64,000 nt of DNA, from positions 9,521 to 73,520 of the forward strand of contig JAQCEM010000007.1 in the NCBI GenBank assembly GCA_027729635.1, written 5' to 3'. Of the stretch, positions 16,227-24,194 are shown in pieces (the first letter of the stretch is position 1; every line of letters begins with the position of its first letter). This DNA is from Casp-actino8 sp001510335 (GTDB taxonomy: Bacteria; Actinomycetota; Acidimicrobiia; Acidimicrobiales; Ilumatobacteraceae). Made by a program: the position numbers and the translations under genes. The notes under the pieces are model-generated. The model worked only from the letters and a program-made list of their open reading frames with translations. It was not told where the DNA came from and did not search any database.

Positions 16227-17126
16227 GTGATTGCGCAGAACCCCGAGGCAACTCGGGGTTCTGTTGCATTAGTGACCTGTCGCGAAGCCCTGGACATCGA
16301 CTACGACATGCCGCTCTTGCTTGAGGCTGTTCGTGCCACTGGCATTGCAGTTGATGAAGTGTGTTGGGACGATGAATCAATTGATTGGTCAACCTACAAC
16401 TACGTAGTGATTCGCAGCACCTGGGACTACCACCGTCGTTACGACGAATTCATGCAATGGGTTCGTGCGGTGAGTTCAGTGAGCACCATGAGTAATTCGC
16501 TTGATGTGATTACGTGGAATACCGACAAGCATTATTTGGCTGAAGTTGCCGCAATGGGTTTACCGGTTGTGCCGACAGTTTTTATCGAACCTGGTCAAGA
16601 AGACTGGCTTGATCAACTGCGCGACTTACTTGCCCACAGTGATGTCGTTGTGAAGCCGGCAATCAGTGCCGGCAGTAATGACACTGAACGACATGGCAAC
16701 GCTGATGCTGCTCAACTACACATCAGTGAATTGTTGTCGGCACAACGATCAGTGATGTTGCAACCGTATATGGCTGACGTGGATGTGGAATCCGAAACCG
16801 GTTTGGTCTTCATCGACGGCAAGTTTTCGCATGCTTTTGCCAAAGGCGCATTGCTGGCACATGATAAAAACATGTCGGGTGGTTTGTACGCCGAAGAAGA
16901 AATCAGCGTCCGCCAACCCACAGCCGAGCAGTTATTGATTGGTGAACGGGCAGTGAAGTGGTTGACATCACGATTCGGCAAGTTGCTCTACGCGCGCGTT
17001 GATCTGTTGCCCACGGCGCAAGGTCCGGTGATCATTGAGATTGAACTCACCGAGCCGTCGCTGTATTTGTTGTTACATCCTGATGCAGCATCTGAATTAG
17101 CAAATGCCTTGATTACTCATTCGTGA
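16227..17126 (+). CDS. ATP-grasp domain protein
   Basis: About 300 aa. The N-terminal strand SVALVTCREAL, the segment DYVVIRSTWDY-like YNYVVIRSTWDYHRRYDEF, then VVKPAISAGSNDT, QPYMADVDVESETGLVFIDG, and the metal/ATP end IIEIELTEPSLYL fit an ATP-grasp ligase of the group that includes hypothetical glutathione-synthetase-like enzymes. Substrate unknown. The start is uncertain: GTG 16227 keeps the first beta strand but puts the groEL hairpin inside the gene; GTG 16272 lies after the hairpin but loses the strand. Neither has a good Shine-Dalgarno. Confidence 0.68.
   Translation: MIAQNPEATRGSVALVTCREALDIDYDMPLLLEAVRATGIAVDEVCWDDESIDWSTYNYVVIRSTWDYHRRYDEFMQWVRAVSSVSTMSNSLDVITWNTDKHYLAEVAAMGLPVVPTVFIEPGQEDWLDQLRDLLAHSDVVVKPAISAGSNDTERHGNADAAQLHISELLSAQRSVMLQPYMADVDVESETGLVFIDGKFSHAFAKGALLAHDKNMSGGLYAEEEISVRQPTAEQLLIGERAVKWLTSRFGKLLYARVDLLPTAQGPVIIEIELTEPSLYLLLHPDAASELANALITHS
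16239..16260 (+). terminator. GC-rich hairpin after groEL
   Basis: Perfect 9-bp stem AACCCCGAG/CTCGGGGTT with a GCAA tetraloop, 35 bases after the groEL stop. It is followed by CTGTTGC, not a T run, so it may be a weak terminator or an mRNA-stabilising hairpin. It overlaps the possible 5' part of the ATP-grasp gene. Confidence 0.6.
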
Positions 17127-18275
17127 CTATTGATCAAACGTCGCAGTACCAGCAACTTCGAGAATCATTGACGTTCCGGCGAACGACATCAGAATTGGCT
17201 TAGCCATTGATCTACCGGTTGTTTCGTAAACATTGATCAGGATCAAATCACCGAAGATATCGATTGAATCAATCGTTGTGTATAAACCCTGAGGTAGGCG
17301 GATTTCGGCGATGCGAGTCGCGCTGCTTCGATCAAGCACAACTAAGAGATCGGCTTCGACCCAGGCAAGTCGTTGACCACTTGGATCCACTGTGAATCGA
17401 CTTGGGCAAACCGAGCAATCGCTATAGGAGTCGGCAAGACCTAAGTCATTGGGGTTGGTGGTGTAGCCATCAAGGTTTAAGAAATATGGGCCAGCATCAG
17501 CACTGGCGAAAAACTCGCCAACGATGATGTTGCTACCGAAAGTCAAACGTGAGGTGCCACTTTCCCAACCACCGATTAATCCAAACGAAGTTTTTAGTCC
17601 AGTGGTGAGATCAAGGGCAAAGAGTTCTTCTTGCGAATCTTCAATACCAAGGCCACTATTTATCGAATACAAAACAAATGTTGAACTTGCTTCTGTATAC
17701 ACATCATGCAGATGGAGCCATTCGGTTGCCGGATCCGCGACACTTTGCACAACGGTGGTTGCGGCCCCTACTCGGTAAATATTTGTATCGGCCAATTGCT
17801 CGTATCCAAGTGAGGAATGTTGTGCGATGTACGATCCGTCGGCTAGACGAAATGCCGTCTCCCACGACTGATCATCAAATCGGGTGGTTATCCCATTGGT
17901 GAGATGGTTAATACCAAGTGTGCTCGCAATCGTGATCGGTTGATTAACGGACGGGGCAACAGTTGTTGTTGTGGACGATGTTGTTGTGGTGTTTTCGGTC
18001 GTCGTCGGCACCAAGGTTGTGAGATTTTCTGTTGGTTGCGTTGTCGATGGCGCCAGCGATGTCGATGATGAAGTTGTGGTTGTAGCAACCGCAGTACTGG
18101 AGTCGTCACCACCTAGGGCAAGGGTCAAAACCAAACCGACGATGAGCATCACCACGAAGGCACCAGTCCCGATCATGATCAATTGACGATTGGGCGGAGT
18201 AGATGACGGGGGAATTTCTTGAAGAGCGGTGGTCTGGGCCCACAGTTCGTCGGGGTCAATGCCGTCGTTGCTCAT
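17127..18275 (-). CDS. Membrane-anchored secreted protein, unknown function
   Basis: 382 aa. A cytosolic N terminus of about 30 residues, a membrane helix about 32-54 (LIMIGTGAFVVMLIVGLVLTLAL), a Ser/Thr-rich linker of about 60 residues typical of wall-spanning stalks, and an extracellular domain of about 260 residues rich in beta-type segments such as VDPSGQRLAWVEADLLVVL that suggests a beta-propeller-like fold. No catalytic motif seen. It converges with the ATP-grasp gene and is divergent from fdhD. Confidence 0.68.
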   Translation of the reverse strand: MSNDGIDPDELWAQTTALQEIPPSSTPPNRQLIMIGTGAFVVMLIVGLVLTLALGGDDSSTAVATTTTSSSTSLAPSTTQPTENLTTLVPTTTENTTTTSSTTTTVAPSVNQPITIASTLGINHLTNGITTRFDDQSWETAFRLADGSYIAQHSSLGYEQLADTNIYRVGAATTVVQSVADPATEWLHLHDVYTEASSTFVLYSINSGLGIEDSQEELFALDLTTGLKTSFGLIGGWESGTSRLTFGSNIIVGEFFASADAGPYFLNLDGYTTNPNDLGLADSYSDCSVCPSRFTVDPSGQRLAWVEADLLVVLDRSSATRIAEIRLPQGLYTTIDSIDIFGDLILINVYETTGRSMAKPILMSFAGTSMILEVAGTATFDQ

Positions 18276-18300
18276 ACGCTTGACCGTAGCCTTTCAGGTA

Positions 18301-19098
18301 ATGACCCGTAAACGCACTGACAAACTTTTGGTCGTCAAGATTGATTCTGAGTCGTCGCGTCGCGTGCCAGATGACCTAGTCGTTGAGGAGCCGATGTCAA
18401 TCCGTCTTGATGGCCACTTAGCCGCCACGACGATGCGCACTCCTGGGCACGATTACGAATTAGCAGTCGGCTTTTGTTTTAACGAGGGCTTATTGGCCGG
18501 CGCCCCCGTGCAGGGAGTGCGATATTGCGCTGATGGATCAGCAGTTGAAAGCAAGTTCAACGTGGTCACTGTTGAGACGGGAAATCGAGCACCGGTGCCG
18601 ACCTCACGTTTAGGCACAACGACTTCAAGTTGCGGTGTGTGCGGAAGTGAGTCAATCGATGCATTAGTTGAACGGCTGGCGCCCTTGCCGAGCGATCAAT
18701 TGGCAACGATTCCTACATCACTGGTTTTGACGATCGCAGAGTTGGTACGCCCGGGTCAGATTCTTTTTGAGCAGACGGGTGCTGTGCACGCCGCCGCCGC
18801 TTTTGACATCTCGGGAAATGTGCTCGTGGTTCGAGAGGATGTTGGCCGCCACAATGCTGTTGACAAGGTGGTGGGACGATTGTTGTTAGACCACTTATTA
18901 CCCGCGAATGGCCTCGGACTTTTTGTCTCAAGTCGTGCCAGCTTTGAAATGGTGCAAAAGGCTTGGGCGGCTGGATTCGGCACATTGGTGTCAGTGAGTG
19001 CGCCGACGTCTTTGGCGGTTCAAACGGCGAAAGTCTCCGGGATGAACCTTTTTGGCTTTGTGAGAGACGGCTCAGCTGTCCGCTATAGCCCTGCGTGA
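18301..19098 (+). CDS. fdhD: Formate dehydrogenase accessory sulfurtransferase FdhD
   Basis: Transfers sulfur from IscS to the molybdenum cofactor of formate dehydrogenase. The catalytic cysteine loop SSCGVCG is present near residue 110, with RTPGHDYELAVGFCFNEGLL earlier, TGAVHAAA, and EDVGRHNAVDKVVG later. The ATG at 18301 gives about 265 aa, as usual. No dehydrogenase structural gene is in the window, but selA at the left edge and modCBA at 37-39 kb belong to the same metabolic need. Confidence 0.94.
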   Translation: MTRKRTDKLLVVKIDSESSRRVPDDLVVEEPMSIRLDGHLAATTMRTPGHDYELAVGFCFNEGLLAGAPVQGVRYCADGSAVESKFNVVTVETGNRAPVPTSRLGTTTSSCGVCGSESIDALVERLAPLPSDQLATIPTSLVLTIAELVRPGQILFEQTGAVHAAAAFDISGNVLVVREDVGRHNAVDKVVGRLLLDHLLPANGLGLFVSSRASFEMVQKAWAAGFGTLVSVSAPTSLAVQTAKVSGMNLFGFVRDGSAVRYSPA

Positions 19099-19120
19099 GT
19101 TCGCAGATAGGGTTTTATCT

Positions 19121-19828
19121 ATGAGCGAACATGCCCCAGTAGTTGGTCCAGCCGAAGACGGAACGATGAGCCCCAGTGTTGGTCTTTCTGTCGTCCATCT
19201 TTTTGCCAAACCAACTTTGGTGTATGAAGCCGATGAATTCATTGGTGCGGTGAAAGATGCCGAAGCCGCCGGCGTGCAAGTTGTCTGTGTGTCAATGCTC
19301 GGCCACAAGGCCGACGTGGCAATCATGGCGCTCACGAAGGATTGGCGTTTGCTGCGCAGATTTCAAACTGCACTTCAGCACGCTGGTCTTGACATCATTG
19401 ACAGTTATGTTTCAATGACCGAAGTTAGTGAATACGCCGTCGGTATGCCCGAGGCGATGTTGACTCCGCGGTTGTATCCGCAGCTTCCACCCGAGGGCAA
19501 GCAGGCCTGGTGTTTCTACCCCATGAGCAAGAGTCGCGTCAAAGATGCGAACTGGTTCACCTTGCCGTATGACCGACGTAAAGAACTGATGCACGAACAC
19601 GGTACGAGTGGCCGCAAGTTTGCTGGTCGAGTGATTCAGATCGTGACCGGCTCAACCGGAGTCGACGATTTCGAATGGGGAGTAACCTTGTTTGCAAATC
19701 GCCCCGATGATCTCAAGGAAGTTGTTTACACAATGCGCTTCGACGAGGCATCTGCGGTCTATGCCGAGTTCGGAACCTTCTATGCGGGTACCGTCACCGA
19801 CGTCAGTGAACTCGCCCAACTGATCTAG
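19121..19828 (+). CDS. hemQ: Coproheme decarboxylase HemQ (chlorite dismutase fold)
   Basis: Last step of the coproporphyrin-dependent haem pathway of Gram-positive bacteria: peroxide-driven decarboxylation of coproheme. 235 aa. The catalytic tyrosine segment FYPMSKSR (Tyr133) and the proximal haem-ligand histidine in ELMHEHG (His160) are both present with the 27-residue spacing of characterised HemQ proteins; QIVTGSTGVDDFEWGVTLFA and MRFDEASAVYAEFG are family marks. It follows fdhD by 22 bases and may be cotranscribed. Confidence 0.93.
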   Translation: MSEHAPVVGPAEDGTMSPSVGLSVVHLFAKPTLVYEADEFIGAVKDAEAAGVQVVCVSMLGHKADVAIMALTKDWRLLRRFQTALQHAGLDIIDSYVSMTEVSEYAVGMPEAMLTPRLYPQLPPEGKQAWCFYPMSKSRVKDANWFTLPYDRRKELMHEHGTSGRKFAGRVIQIVTGSTGVDDFEWGVTLFANRPDDLKEVVYTMRFDEASAVYAEFGTFYAGTVTDVSELAQLI

Positions 19829-19836
19829 CGTCAGCT

Positions 19837-21099
19837 TTATGGCGAAGCGAACACAATAATTCGCTCTTTAAACTCACTTCGACCTTGGTCATTAAATCCG
19901 AAGGTCACGAATTGTGCGCGTGAAGGATCGCCATTTGGGTCAAGATCAAGTAGACCAGTCACTCCGTTGTAGTCGATATTGAGCGACTGTTGCAGTAAAG
20001 CCAAACAATCTTCAAAGAAATTGCAGGCTGAGCCACCGCGGCTCACCTCTGGTACCCGAGCCATGAATTTTTCGGCAAAATCTGATTCGCTGGAAATCGC
20101 GGCGAGTGCCAGCAAGTTGATGCAGTCGGTGATCGCAGTTGAAAAAGCGGGGAGAGAAATATCGGTCATTGAATCGGCGCCAGCAAATGCATCAACAGCA
20201 ACACCCACAAGCCCGCGCCGAATATCTGAATCGAGATTGGTGTTGCTACTGAGATCAACGGGCGCGAGAGCGTCATTGACGATGATCTTGTTGAGTGATT
20301 GGGTATCAAGCAAGCTGTTCAACAGTCGGCCACCGCTCTCGCTATCTCCGATGAGTGTGATGACCCGATTGGGATCGGCGGTGAGTTGCTCGGCAATCGG
20401 AGCGAAGTCGGCAGTGGTGGTTTCGTAGGCAACTTCAGTGATGATGCTGATTCCTTGCACCGACAATGATCGTCGAACTTCGGCCACGAACGAGCGCCCA
20501 AAGGGATCGTCAGGGTAAGCGATGCTGGTCTCAACTACTCCGGTTTGTTCGATCACTAGGGCGATTGCCTCGCTGGCCAAAATATCTGATGGTGTGGTGC
20601 GAACGAATAGGCCATTGTCTGGAAACGAAGCGAGAGCAATTGCGGTCGCGGTTGGCGAGCACGAACCAATCTTGTTTTCAACCAACCGGGGAAGAACCGA
20701 CAGGGCAATTGGTGATGACATGAGCCCTACCAGCGCATCGATTCGAAATTCACTGATGAAGTCATCAATGGCGGCAAGCGCCGTTGCCGACTCGTTACCT
20801 TCATCGCGGATAACGAATTCAATATCTCGTCCGAGAAAGCCACCGTTGTCGTTCACCACATTGATTGCCTCAGTCACAACCTCGATGAGTGGCTCACCTA
20901 ATTCGGCTCCGGGACCAGATTGCGGAAGTAACAGTCCAAGCCGCAAAACTCCGTCTGAAATTTGCGGGGCAACGGTGGTGGAAACCTGTGGAGTGCTATC
21001 AGGCGTTGCATCTGAATCGGACTGCGAGCATGCGGTGATGCTGCCCAAAATTCCTAATGTCAGCACGATTGCGACAATGGGTCGACGGCGTGCGTTCAT
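19837..21099 (-). CDS. Branched-chain amino acid-type ABC substrate-binding lipoprotein
   Basis: About 420 aa. Signal peptide with lipobox SITAC, then a type I periplasmic-binding fold (LivK/Peripla_BP_6): LRLGLLLPQSGPGAELGEP, EAINVVNDNGGFLGRDIEFV, RVITLIGDSESGGRLL. It should capture an amino acid, amide or related small solute outside the membrane. No permease or ATPase genes of the Liv type are near, so it is an orphan receptor. The ATG at 21097-21099 is preferred to the GTG three codons upstream. Confidence 0.82.
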   Translation of the reverse strand: MNARRRPIVAIVLTLGILGSITACSQSDSDATPDSTPQVSTTVAPQISDGVLRLGLLLPQSGPGAELGEPLIEVVTEAINVVNDNGGFLGRDIEFVIRDEGNESATALAAIDDFISEFRIDALVGLMSSPIALSVLPRLVENKIGSCSPTATAIALASFPDNGLFVRTTPSDILASEAIALVIEQTGVVETSIAYPDDPFGRSFVAEVRRSLSVQGISIITEVAYETTTADFAPIAEQLTADPNRVITLIGDSESGGRLLNSLLDTQSLNKIIVNDALAPVDLSSNTNLDSDIRRGLVGVAVDAFAGADSMTDISLPAFSTAITDCINLLALAAISSESDFAEKFMARVPEVSRGGSACNFFEDCLALLQQSLNIDYNGVTGLLDLDPNGDPSRAQFVTFGFNDQGRSEFKERIIVFASP

Positions 21100-21132
21100 G
21101 AACTTCACTCTACGAGAAGCAGAACTAACAGT

Positions 21133-21840
21133 TCAGGTTGTTGGCGGATTCATGGGTGGGGGAGTTGGAAGTGGTCGCTCGGACTCAAGCTGTTGTTGCT
21201 CAGCAATGAGTTCAGCCTCGAAGCGATCAAGGGTGTCAAGCGCCATCGCCGACGCCAATTCGATACGAAATTGGACTTCGGTCGCGGGACCTTCGCCGTA
21301 TCCGATGCCGGTTGGCTGGCTACCTGTGGTCATCGCGAAAATGGTGATGCCACCTGGTAGGTGTGAGCAGCTCATCATTTTGTCAAAGCGCCACTCACGC
21401 GTTCGTTTGGTTCCGGCAAACATCACGCGTTGATTAGTGACGAGAGCGTTACCTCGATCGGTGGCATCAATTGATTCTTTGCCTGGCGTGATCTTGCCAC
21501 CGGTTTTACCGGCATTGAGTCGAACTCGACCAAAGATTGGGAATGAGACGCCTCCGTAACCACCGCTGTATTTAGTTGGTTCGCGAACATTTTCGATATA
21601 AGCCGAGTTTGCGAGATAAGCGATCGGGAATTCGTCTTTCTTCAGCATGAATCCATAGTCGTCCTTGTCGGTGAACTGTTCGGCGGTTTTGCCAGTGCGA
21701 CAATCACGGACAACCTCAAGCATCGTGTTCAGAGCGTCAAAGTCTTCTTGCCATTGTTGCACCTGTGTCTGCAGTTGGAGCGTTTGCTTTGCGGCCACCT
21801 GAGCAGCCTTCCGCTGTTTACGTGCTTCAAAGAATCCCAT
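21133..21840 (-). CDS. Conserved hypothetical protein
   Basis: About 235 aa, not recognised. The N terminus is a basic coiled coil (FFEARKQRKAAQVAAKQT), the middle is a beta-rich domain with YGFMLKKDEFPIAYLANSAY and GNALVTNQRVMFAGTKRTREW, reminiscent of PH-like or bPH domains that begin with a shared ITNQRV-type strand, and the tail is Pro-rich. No signal peptide or membrane helix. The start at 21838-21840 is chosen because it precedes the coiled coil directly. Confidence 0.6.
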   Translation of the reverse strand: MGFFEARKQRKAAQVAAKQTLQLQTQVQQWQEDFDALNTMLEVVRDCRTGKTAEQFTDKDDYGFMLKKDEFPIAYLANSAYIENVREPTKYSGGYGGVSFPIFGRVRLNAGKTGGKITPGKESIDATDRGNALVTNQRVMFAGTKRTREWRFDKMMSCSHLPGGITIFAMTTGSQPTGIGYGEGPATEVQFRIELASAMALDTLDRFEAELIAEQQQLESERPLPTPPPMNPPTT

Positions 21841-21996
21841 GGGCTCACCATATAGAGGGGCTGTGGCATCACGGGGCAGATTGCTCAATTGTCAAAGACA
21901 AATATCCTGATCCAGCCAAACCTTGAGTGTTGGCGTGACGTGACTTAGTCGTTCTGAATGGCCGCCAGCCACCTAGCAGATTTCATCAGAGGTCCC

Positions 21997-22239
21997 ATGA
22001 ATAAGAAAATCGTTCAAAGTTTCGTTGCCGCCTCGTTGTTGACGGTAGTGATGGTCGGGTGCAGTTCGGGGTCAACCAAAACCGAGCCCGATGAGACTCC
22101 GACATCGGTTGTTGTGCCGGTCACTTCGACCGTGGCTGATTCGCGATTATCCGAGGTTGAAAGCAATTTGGCGTCCTTGGATGCCGATCTTGAAGTCATC
22201 GACCAGGCCATCGCTGATCTGGATTCCATCGCCCGTTAA
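21997..22239 (+). CDS. Small lipoprotein
   Basis: 80 aa. Lipoprotein signal peptide with lipobox VVMVGC, a Thr/Val-rich linker, and a short heptad-like helix (SRLSEVESNLASLDADLEVI) that could form a coiled coil, as in small Lpp-like lipoproteins. It lies 54 bases before another exported protein and may be cotranscribed with it. Function unknown. Confidence 0.66.
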   Translation: MNKKIVQSFVAASLLTVVMVGCSSGSTKTEPDETPTSVVVPVTSTVADSRLSEVESNLASLDADLEVIDQAIADLDSIAR

Positions 22240-22293
22240 TGAATGACTCAAGCCTCAGGTTTACTCACATATCTCAACACAAAGGAACATCCC

Positions 22294-23658
22294 ATGAAGC
22301 GTCGTTACATACTCCCAGTCCTCACCATCTTGATGACACCTCTTGCCTTATGCACGAGCCCTCTGCTCGCGTTAGGCGGTGATTCGCAAGAGGATGAAAC
22401 CGAATCAACCGAAGTACCACAATCATCACTGCCTCGTCGAGATCGTCCCCGATCAAGTGTTCCGTCAACCTTGGTGATTCCGACAACAGTTGTCGGGGTC
22501 GTCCCAGCGAATTCAGTTCCACCGGTATCGCCTCCGAGGACCGAAGTTGACGATGATGACGATGATGACGATTCCGAAAGTCCAAATTCGGGTGCACCAG
22601 CAACAACAAAACCGAAACGACACCATCCAAATCATTCATCTACTACTTCAATTGTGCCTGATGCGATTGTGGCACTTCCGTCCAATGAGTCAGGCAATGA
22701 GTCAGGCAATGAGTCAGGCGATGATTCGGACGACGACGCAAGCCTCGACGATGAATCGGAATCACCGGAAAGTGAACGCAACTCGTTAGAGCGTCGTCGT
22801 GGTGATCTAACGAAGAATATTGCCCGGGCAACAATTGCCCTCAACGCCTTACCTCAAAGTGAGGCTCGTGATGCCGCTCTCGATGCGCTTGCGGTTCTTC
22901 AGGCTCGGTTGGATGCCGAAGAGGTCATCCCAACTGAAGAAGTTCGTGTCGTATTCGCCAATGTTGCAGCGTTGGTCTACACCCGTATTGGTGGTGAAAA
23001 TCCCGAAAATGAACTTCCTGAAATTGGTCATGTCCGTGATGATCAGCAGTTGCCGCGTCAACTTGCCGAAGTCAACGATGCTCTTCGCTTACTAGACGGC
23101 AATACCTCTGAAGCCGCGGTTGTAGCAATAACTGCATTGCAGGAAGTGAAAGCCCTCCTCGATGCGGGCACCTTGCCGGATAAAGATGTTTTCAAAGCAG
23201 CGATGCGTCTTGCTAAGGAGGCCTTAGTTGACCAGCCTGCTGCGCGAGCATCTATGACCCTGGCGGGGGTCATTGCAGCTGTTGAAGTATCAGATGCCCC
23301 AGAGGCGGTAAAGGCTCAATTGCTGACGGTGCTACGAACGGCTCAAGATCTCGTTCTCAATGATCCGACCGCAGATGCGCATCAAGTTGTACGTGACGCT
23401 CTGCAGCAAGTACGGGATGCTCGGGTTGCGTCGGCTGTTAGTCGCATCATTGCGGTTGTTGATCGCCTTGATCCACGTGCTACCGAGCAAAACAACGCTG
23501 ATGCCTTGTTGCTTCTTGCCCAGGTTCGTTTCTTGATGCAACCGGCCGATGGTTCTTCACCAAGTCGCAATCAGCTACATGAAGCGCGCCATATCCTGCG
23601 AGATGTTCTGAAGTTGTTGGGACCCGAGGTTGTACCGACAACGGCAGCGCCAGTTTGA
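22294..23658 (+). CDS. Secreted acidic helical-repeat protein
   Basis: 454 aa. Signal peptide (YILPVLTILMTPLALCTSPLLALG), then about 150 residues of low-complexity, very acidic and Ser/Pro/Thr-rich sequence including a run of eight Asp and the imperfect repeat NESG, then about 280 residues of alpha-helical repeats of similar form (LNALPQSEARDAALDALAVL). This resembles extracellular DUF5667-like or surface proteins, but I do not recognise a named domain. Acidic repeats could bind Ca2+, an inference only. Confidence 0.62.
   Translation: MKRRYILPVLTILMTPLALCTSPLLALGGDSQEDETESTEVPQSSLPRRDRPRSSVPSTLVIPTTVVGVVPANSVPPVSPPRTEVDDDDDDDDSESPNSGAPATTKPKRHHPNHSSTTSIVPDAIVALPSNESGNESGNESGDDSDDDASLDDESESPESERNSLERRRGDLTKNIARATIALNALPQSEARDAALDALAVLQARLDAEEVIPTEEVRVVFANVAALVYTRIGGENPENELPEIGHVRDDQQLPRQLAEVNDALRLLDGNTSEAAVVAITALQEVKALLDAGTLPDKDVFKAAMRLAKEALVDQPAARASMTLAGVIAAVEVSDAPEAVKAQLLTVLRTAQDLVLNDPTADAHQVVRDALQQVRDARVASAVSRIIAVVDRLDPRATEQNNADALLLLAQVRFLMQPADGSSPSRNQLHEARHILRDVLKLLGPEVVPTTAAPV
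22683..22718 (+). repeat. 12-bp in-frame tandem repeat, 3 copies
   Basis: Unit CAATGAGTCAGG repeated three times exactly, encoding (NESG)n in the acidic linker of the secreted protein; a fourth degenerate unit follows. Length could vary between strains by slippage. Confidence 0.85.
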
Positions 23659-23702
23659 AGCCAGATGAGCGATTTGACTAAAAGCCTGATTACATAACGC
23701 AA

Positions 23703-24143
23703 GTGGATCAGTATTCAGCCCGACTTCTCGAGACGTCTGACCGAGTTGTACCTCAGTGGGTTGAACGCCTGATTCAAAAACATTGCGATGAACGTATGAT
23801 CTCCGATCTAAAGGTTGGAGATCACGTCTCTTCGGTGGTGGCACGGGTCGGCAATGAAGTGCATACCAAGCTGCGCGATTTGTTGTTATTAGATGTCTTG
23901 GAGCAACGCACTAATCCTTTGGCAATTTTTCGTCAGGCAACGAGACCGATTAGCGATCTATTGAAAACAGCTGGTTGCGCGCCAGTCGTACGGGATGAAT
24001 TTGATGAGCGCTCATTTCCTGATGACATCTTTGGACTCAGCCCGGCTACGTGGGTTGATATTGACGAAACGATGGTCGAGCCAGGTATCGAGTGGGGCGC
24101 ATGGAAAGCAGCCACCATCATGATGCGGAAGAAGAAGCAGTAA
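23703..24143 (+). CDS. Conserved hypothetical protein upstream of glnD
   Basis: 146 aa from a GTG start. Mostly helical, with RVVPQWVERLIQKHC near the start and FPDDIFGLSPATWVDIDE near residues 110-125. No signal peptide, membrane helix or recognised motif. Its place 51 bases before glnD in the same direction suggests cotranscription. Confidence 0.6.
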   Translation: MDQYSARLLETSDRVVPQWVERLIQKHCDERMISDLKVGDHVSSVVARVGNEVHTKLRDLLLLDVLEQRTNPLAIFRQATRPISDLLKTAGCAPVVRDEFDERSFPDDIFGLSPATWVDIDETMVEPGIEWGAWKAATIMMRKKKQ

Positions 24144-24194
24144 GAACCGGCCTTGAAATAGTTGTTCCGACGATTTTTCGGTCAGACTATAGAG

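Noticed and set aside
19121..19828. HemQ as a chlorite-detoxifying dismutase
   Set aside because: It has the HemQ Tyr in YPMSK and the proximal His at +27, and the genome type uses the coproporphyrin haem route.
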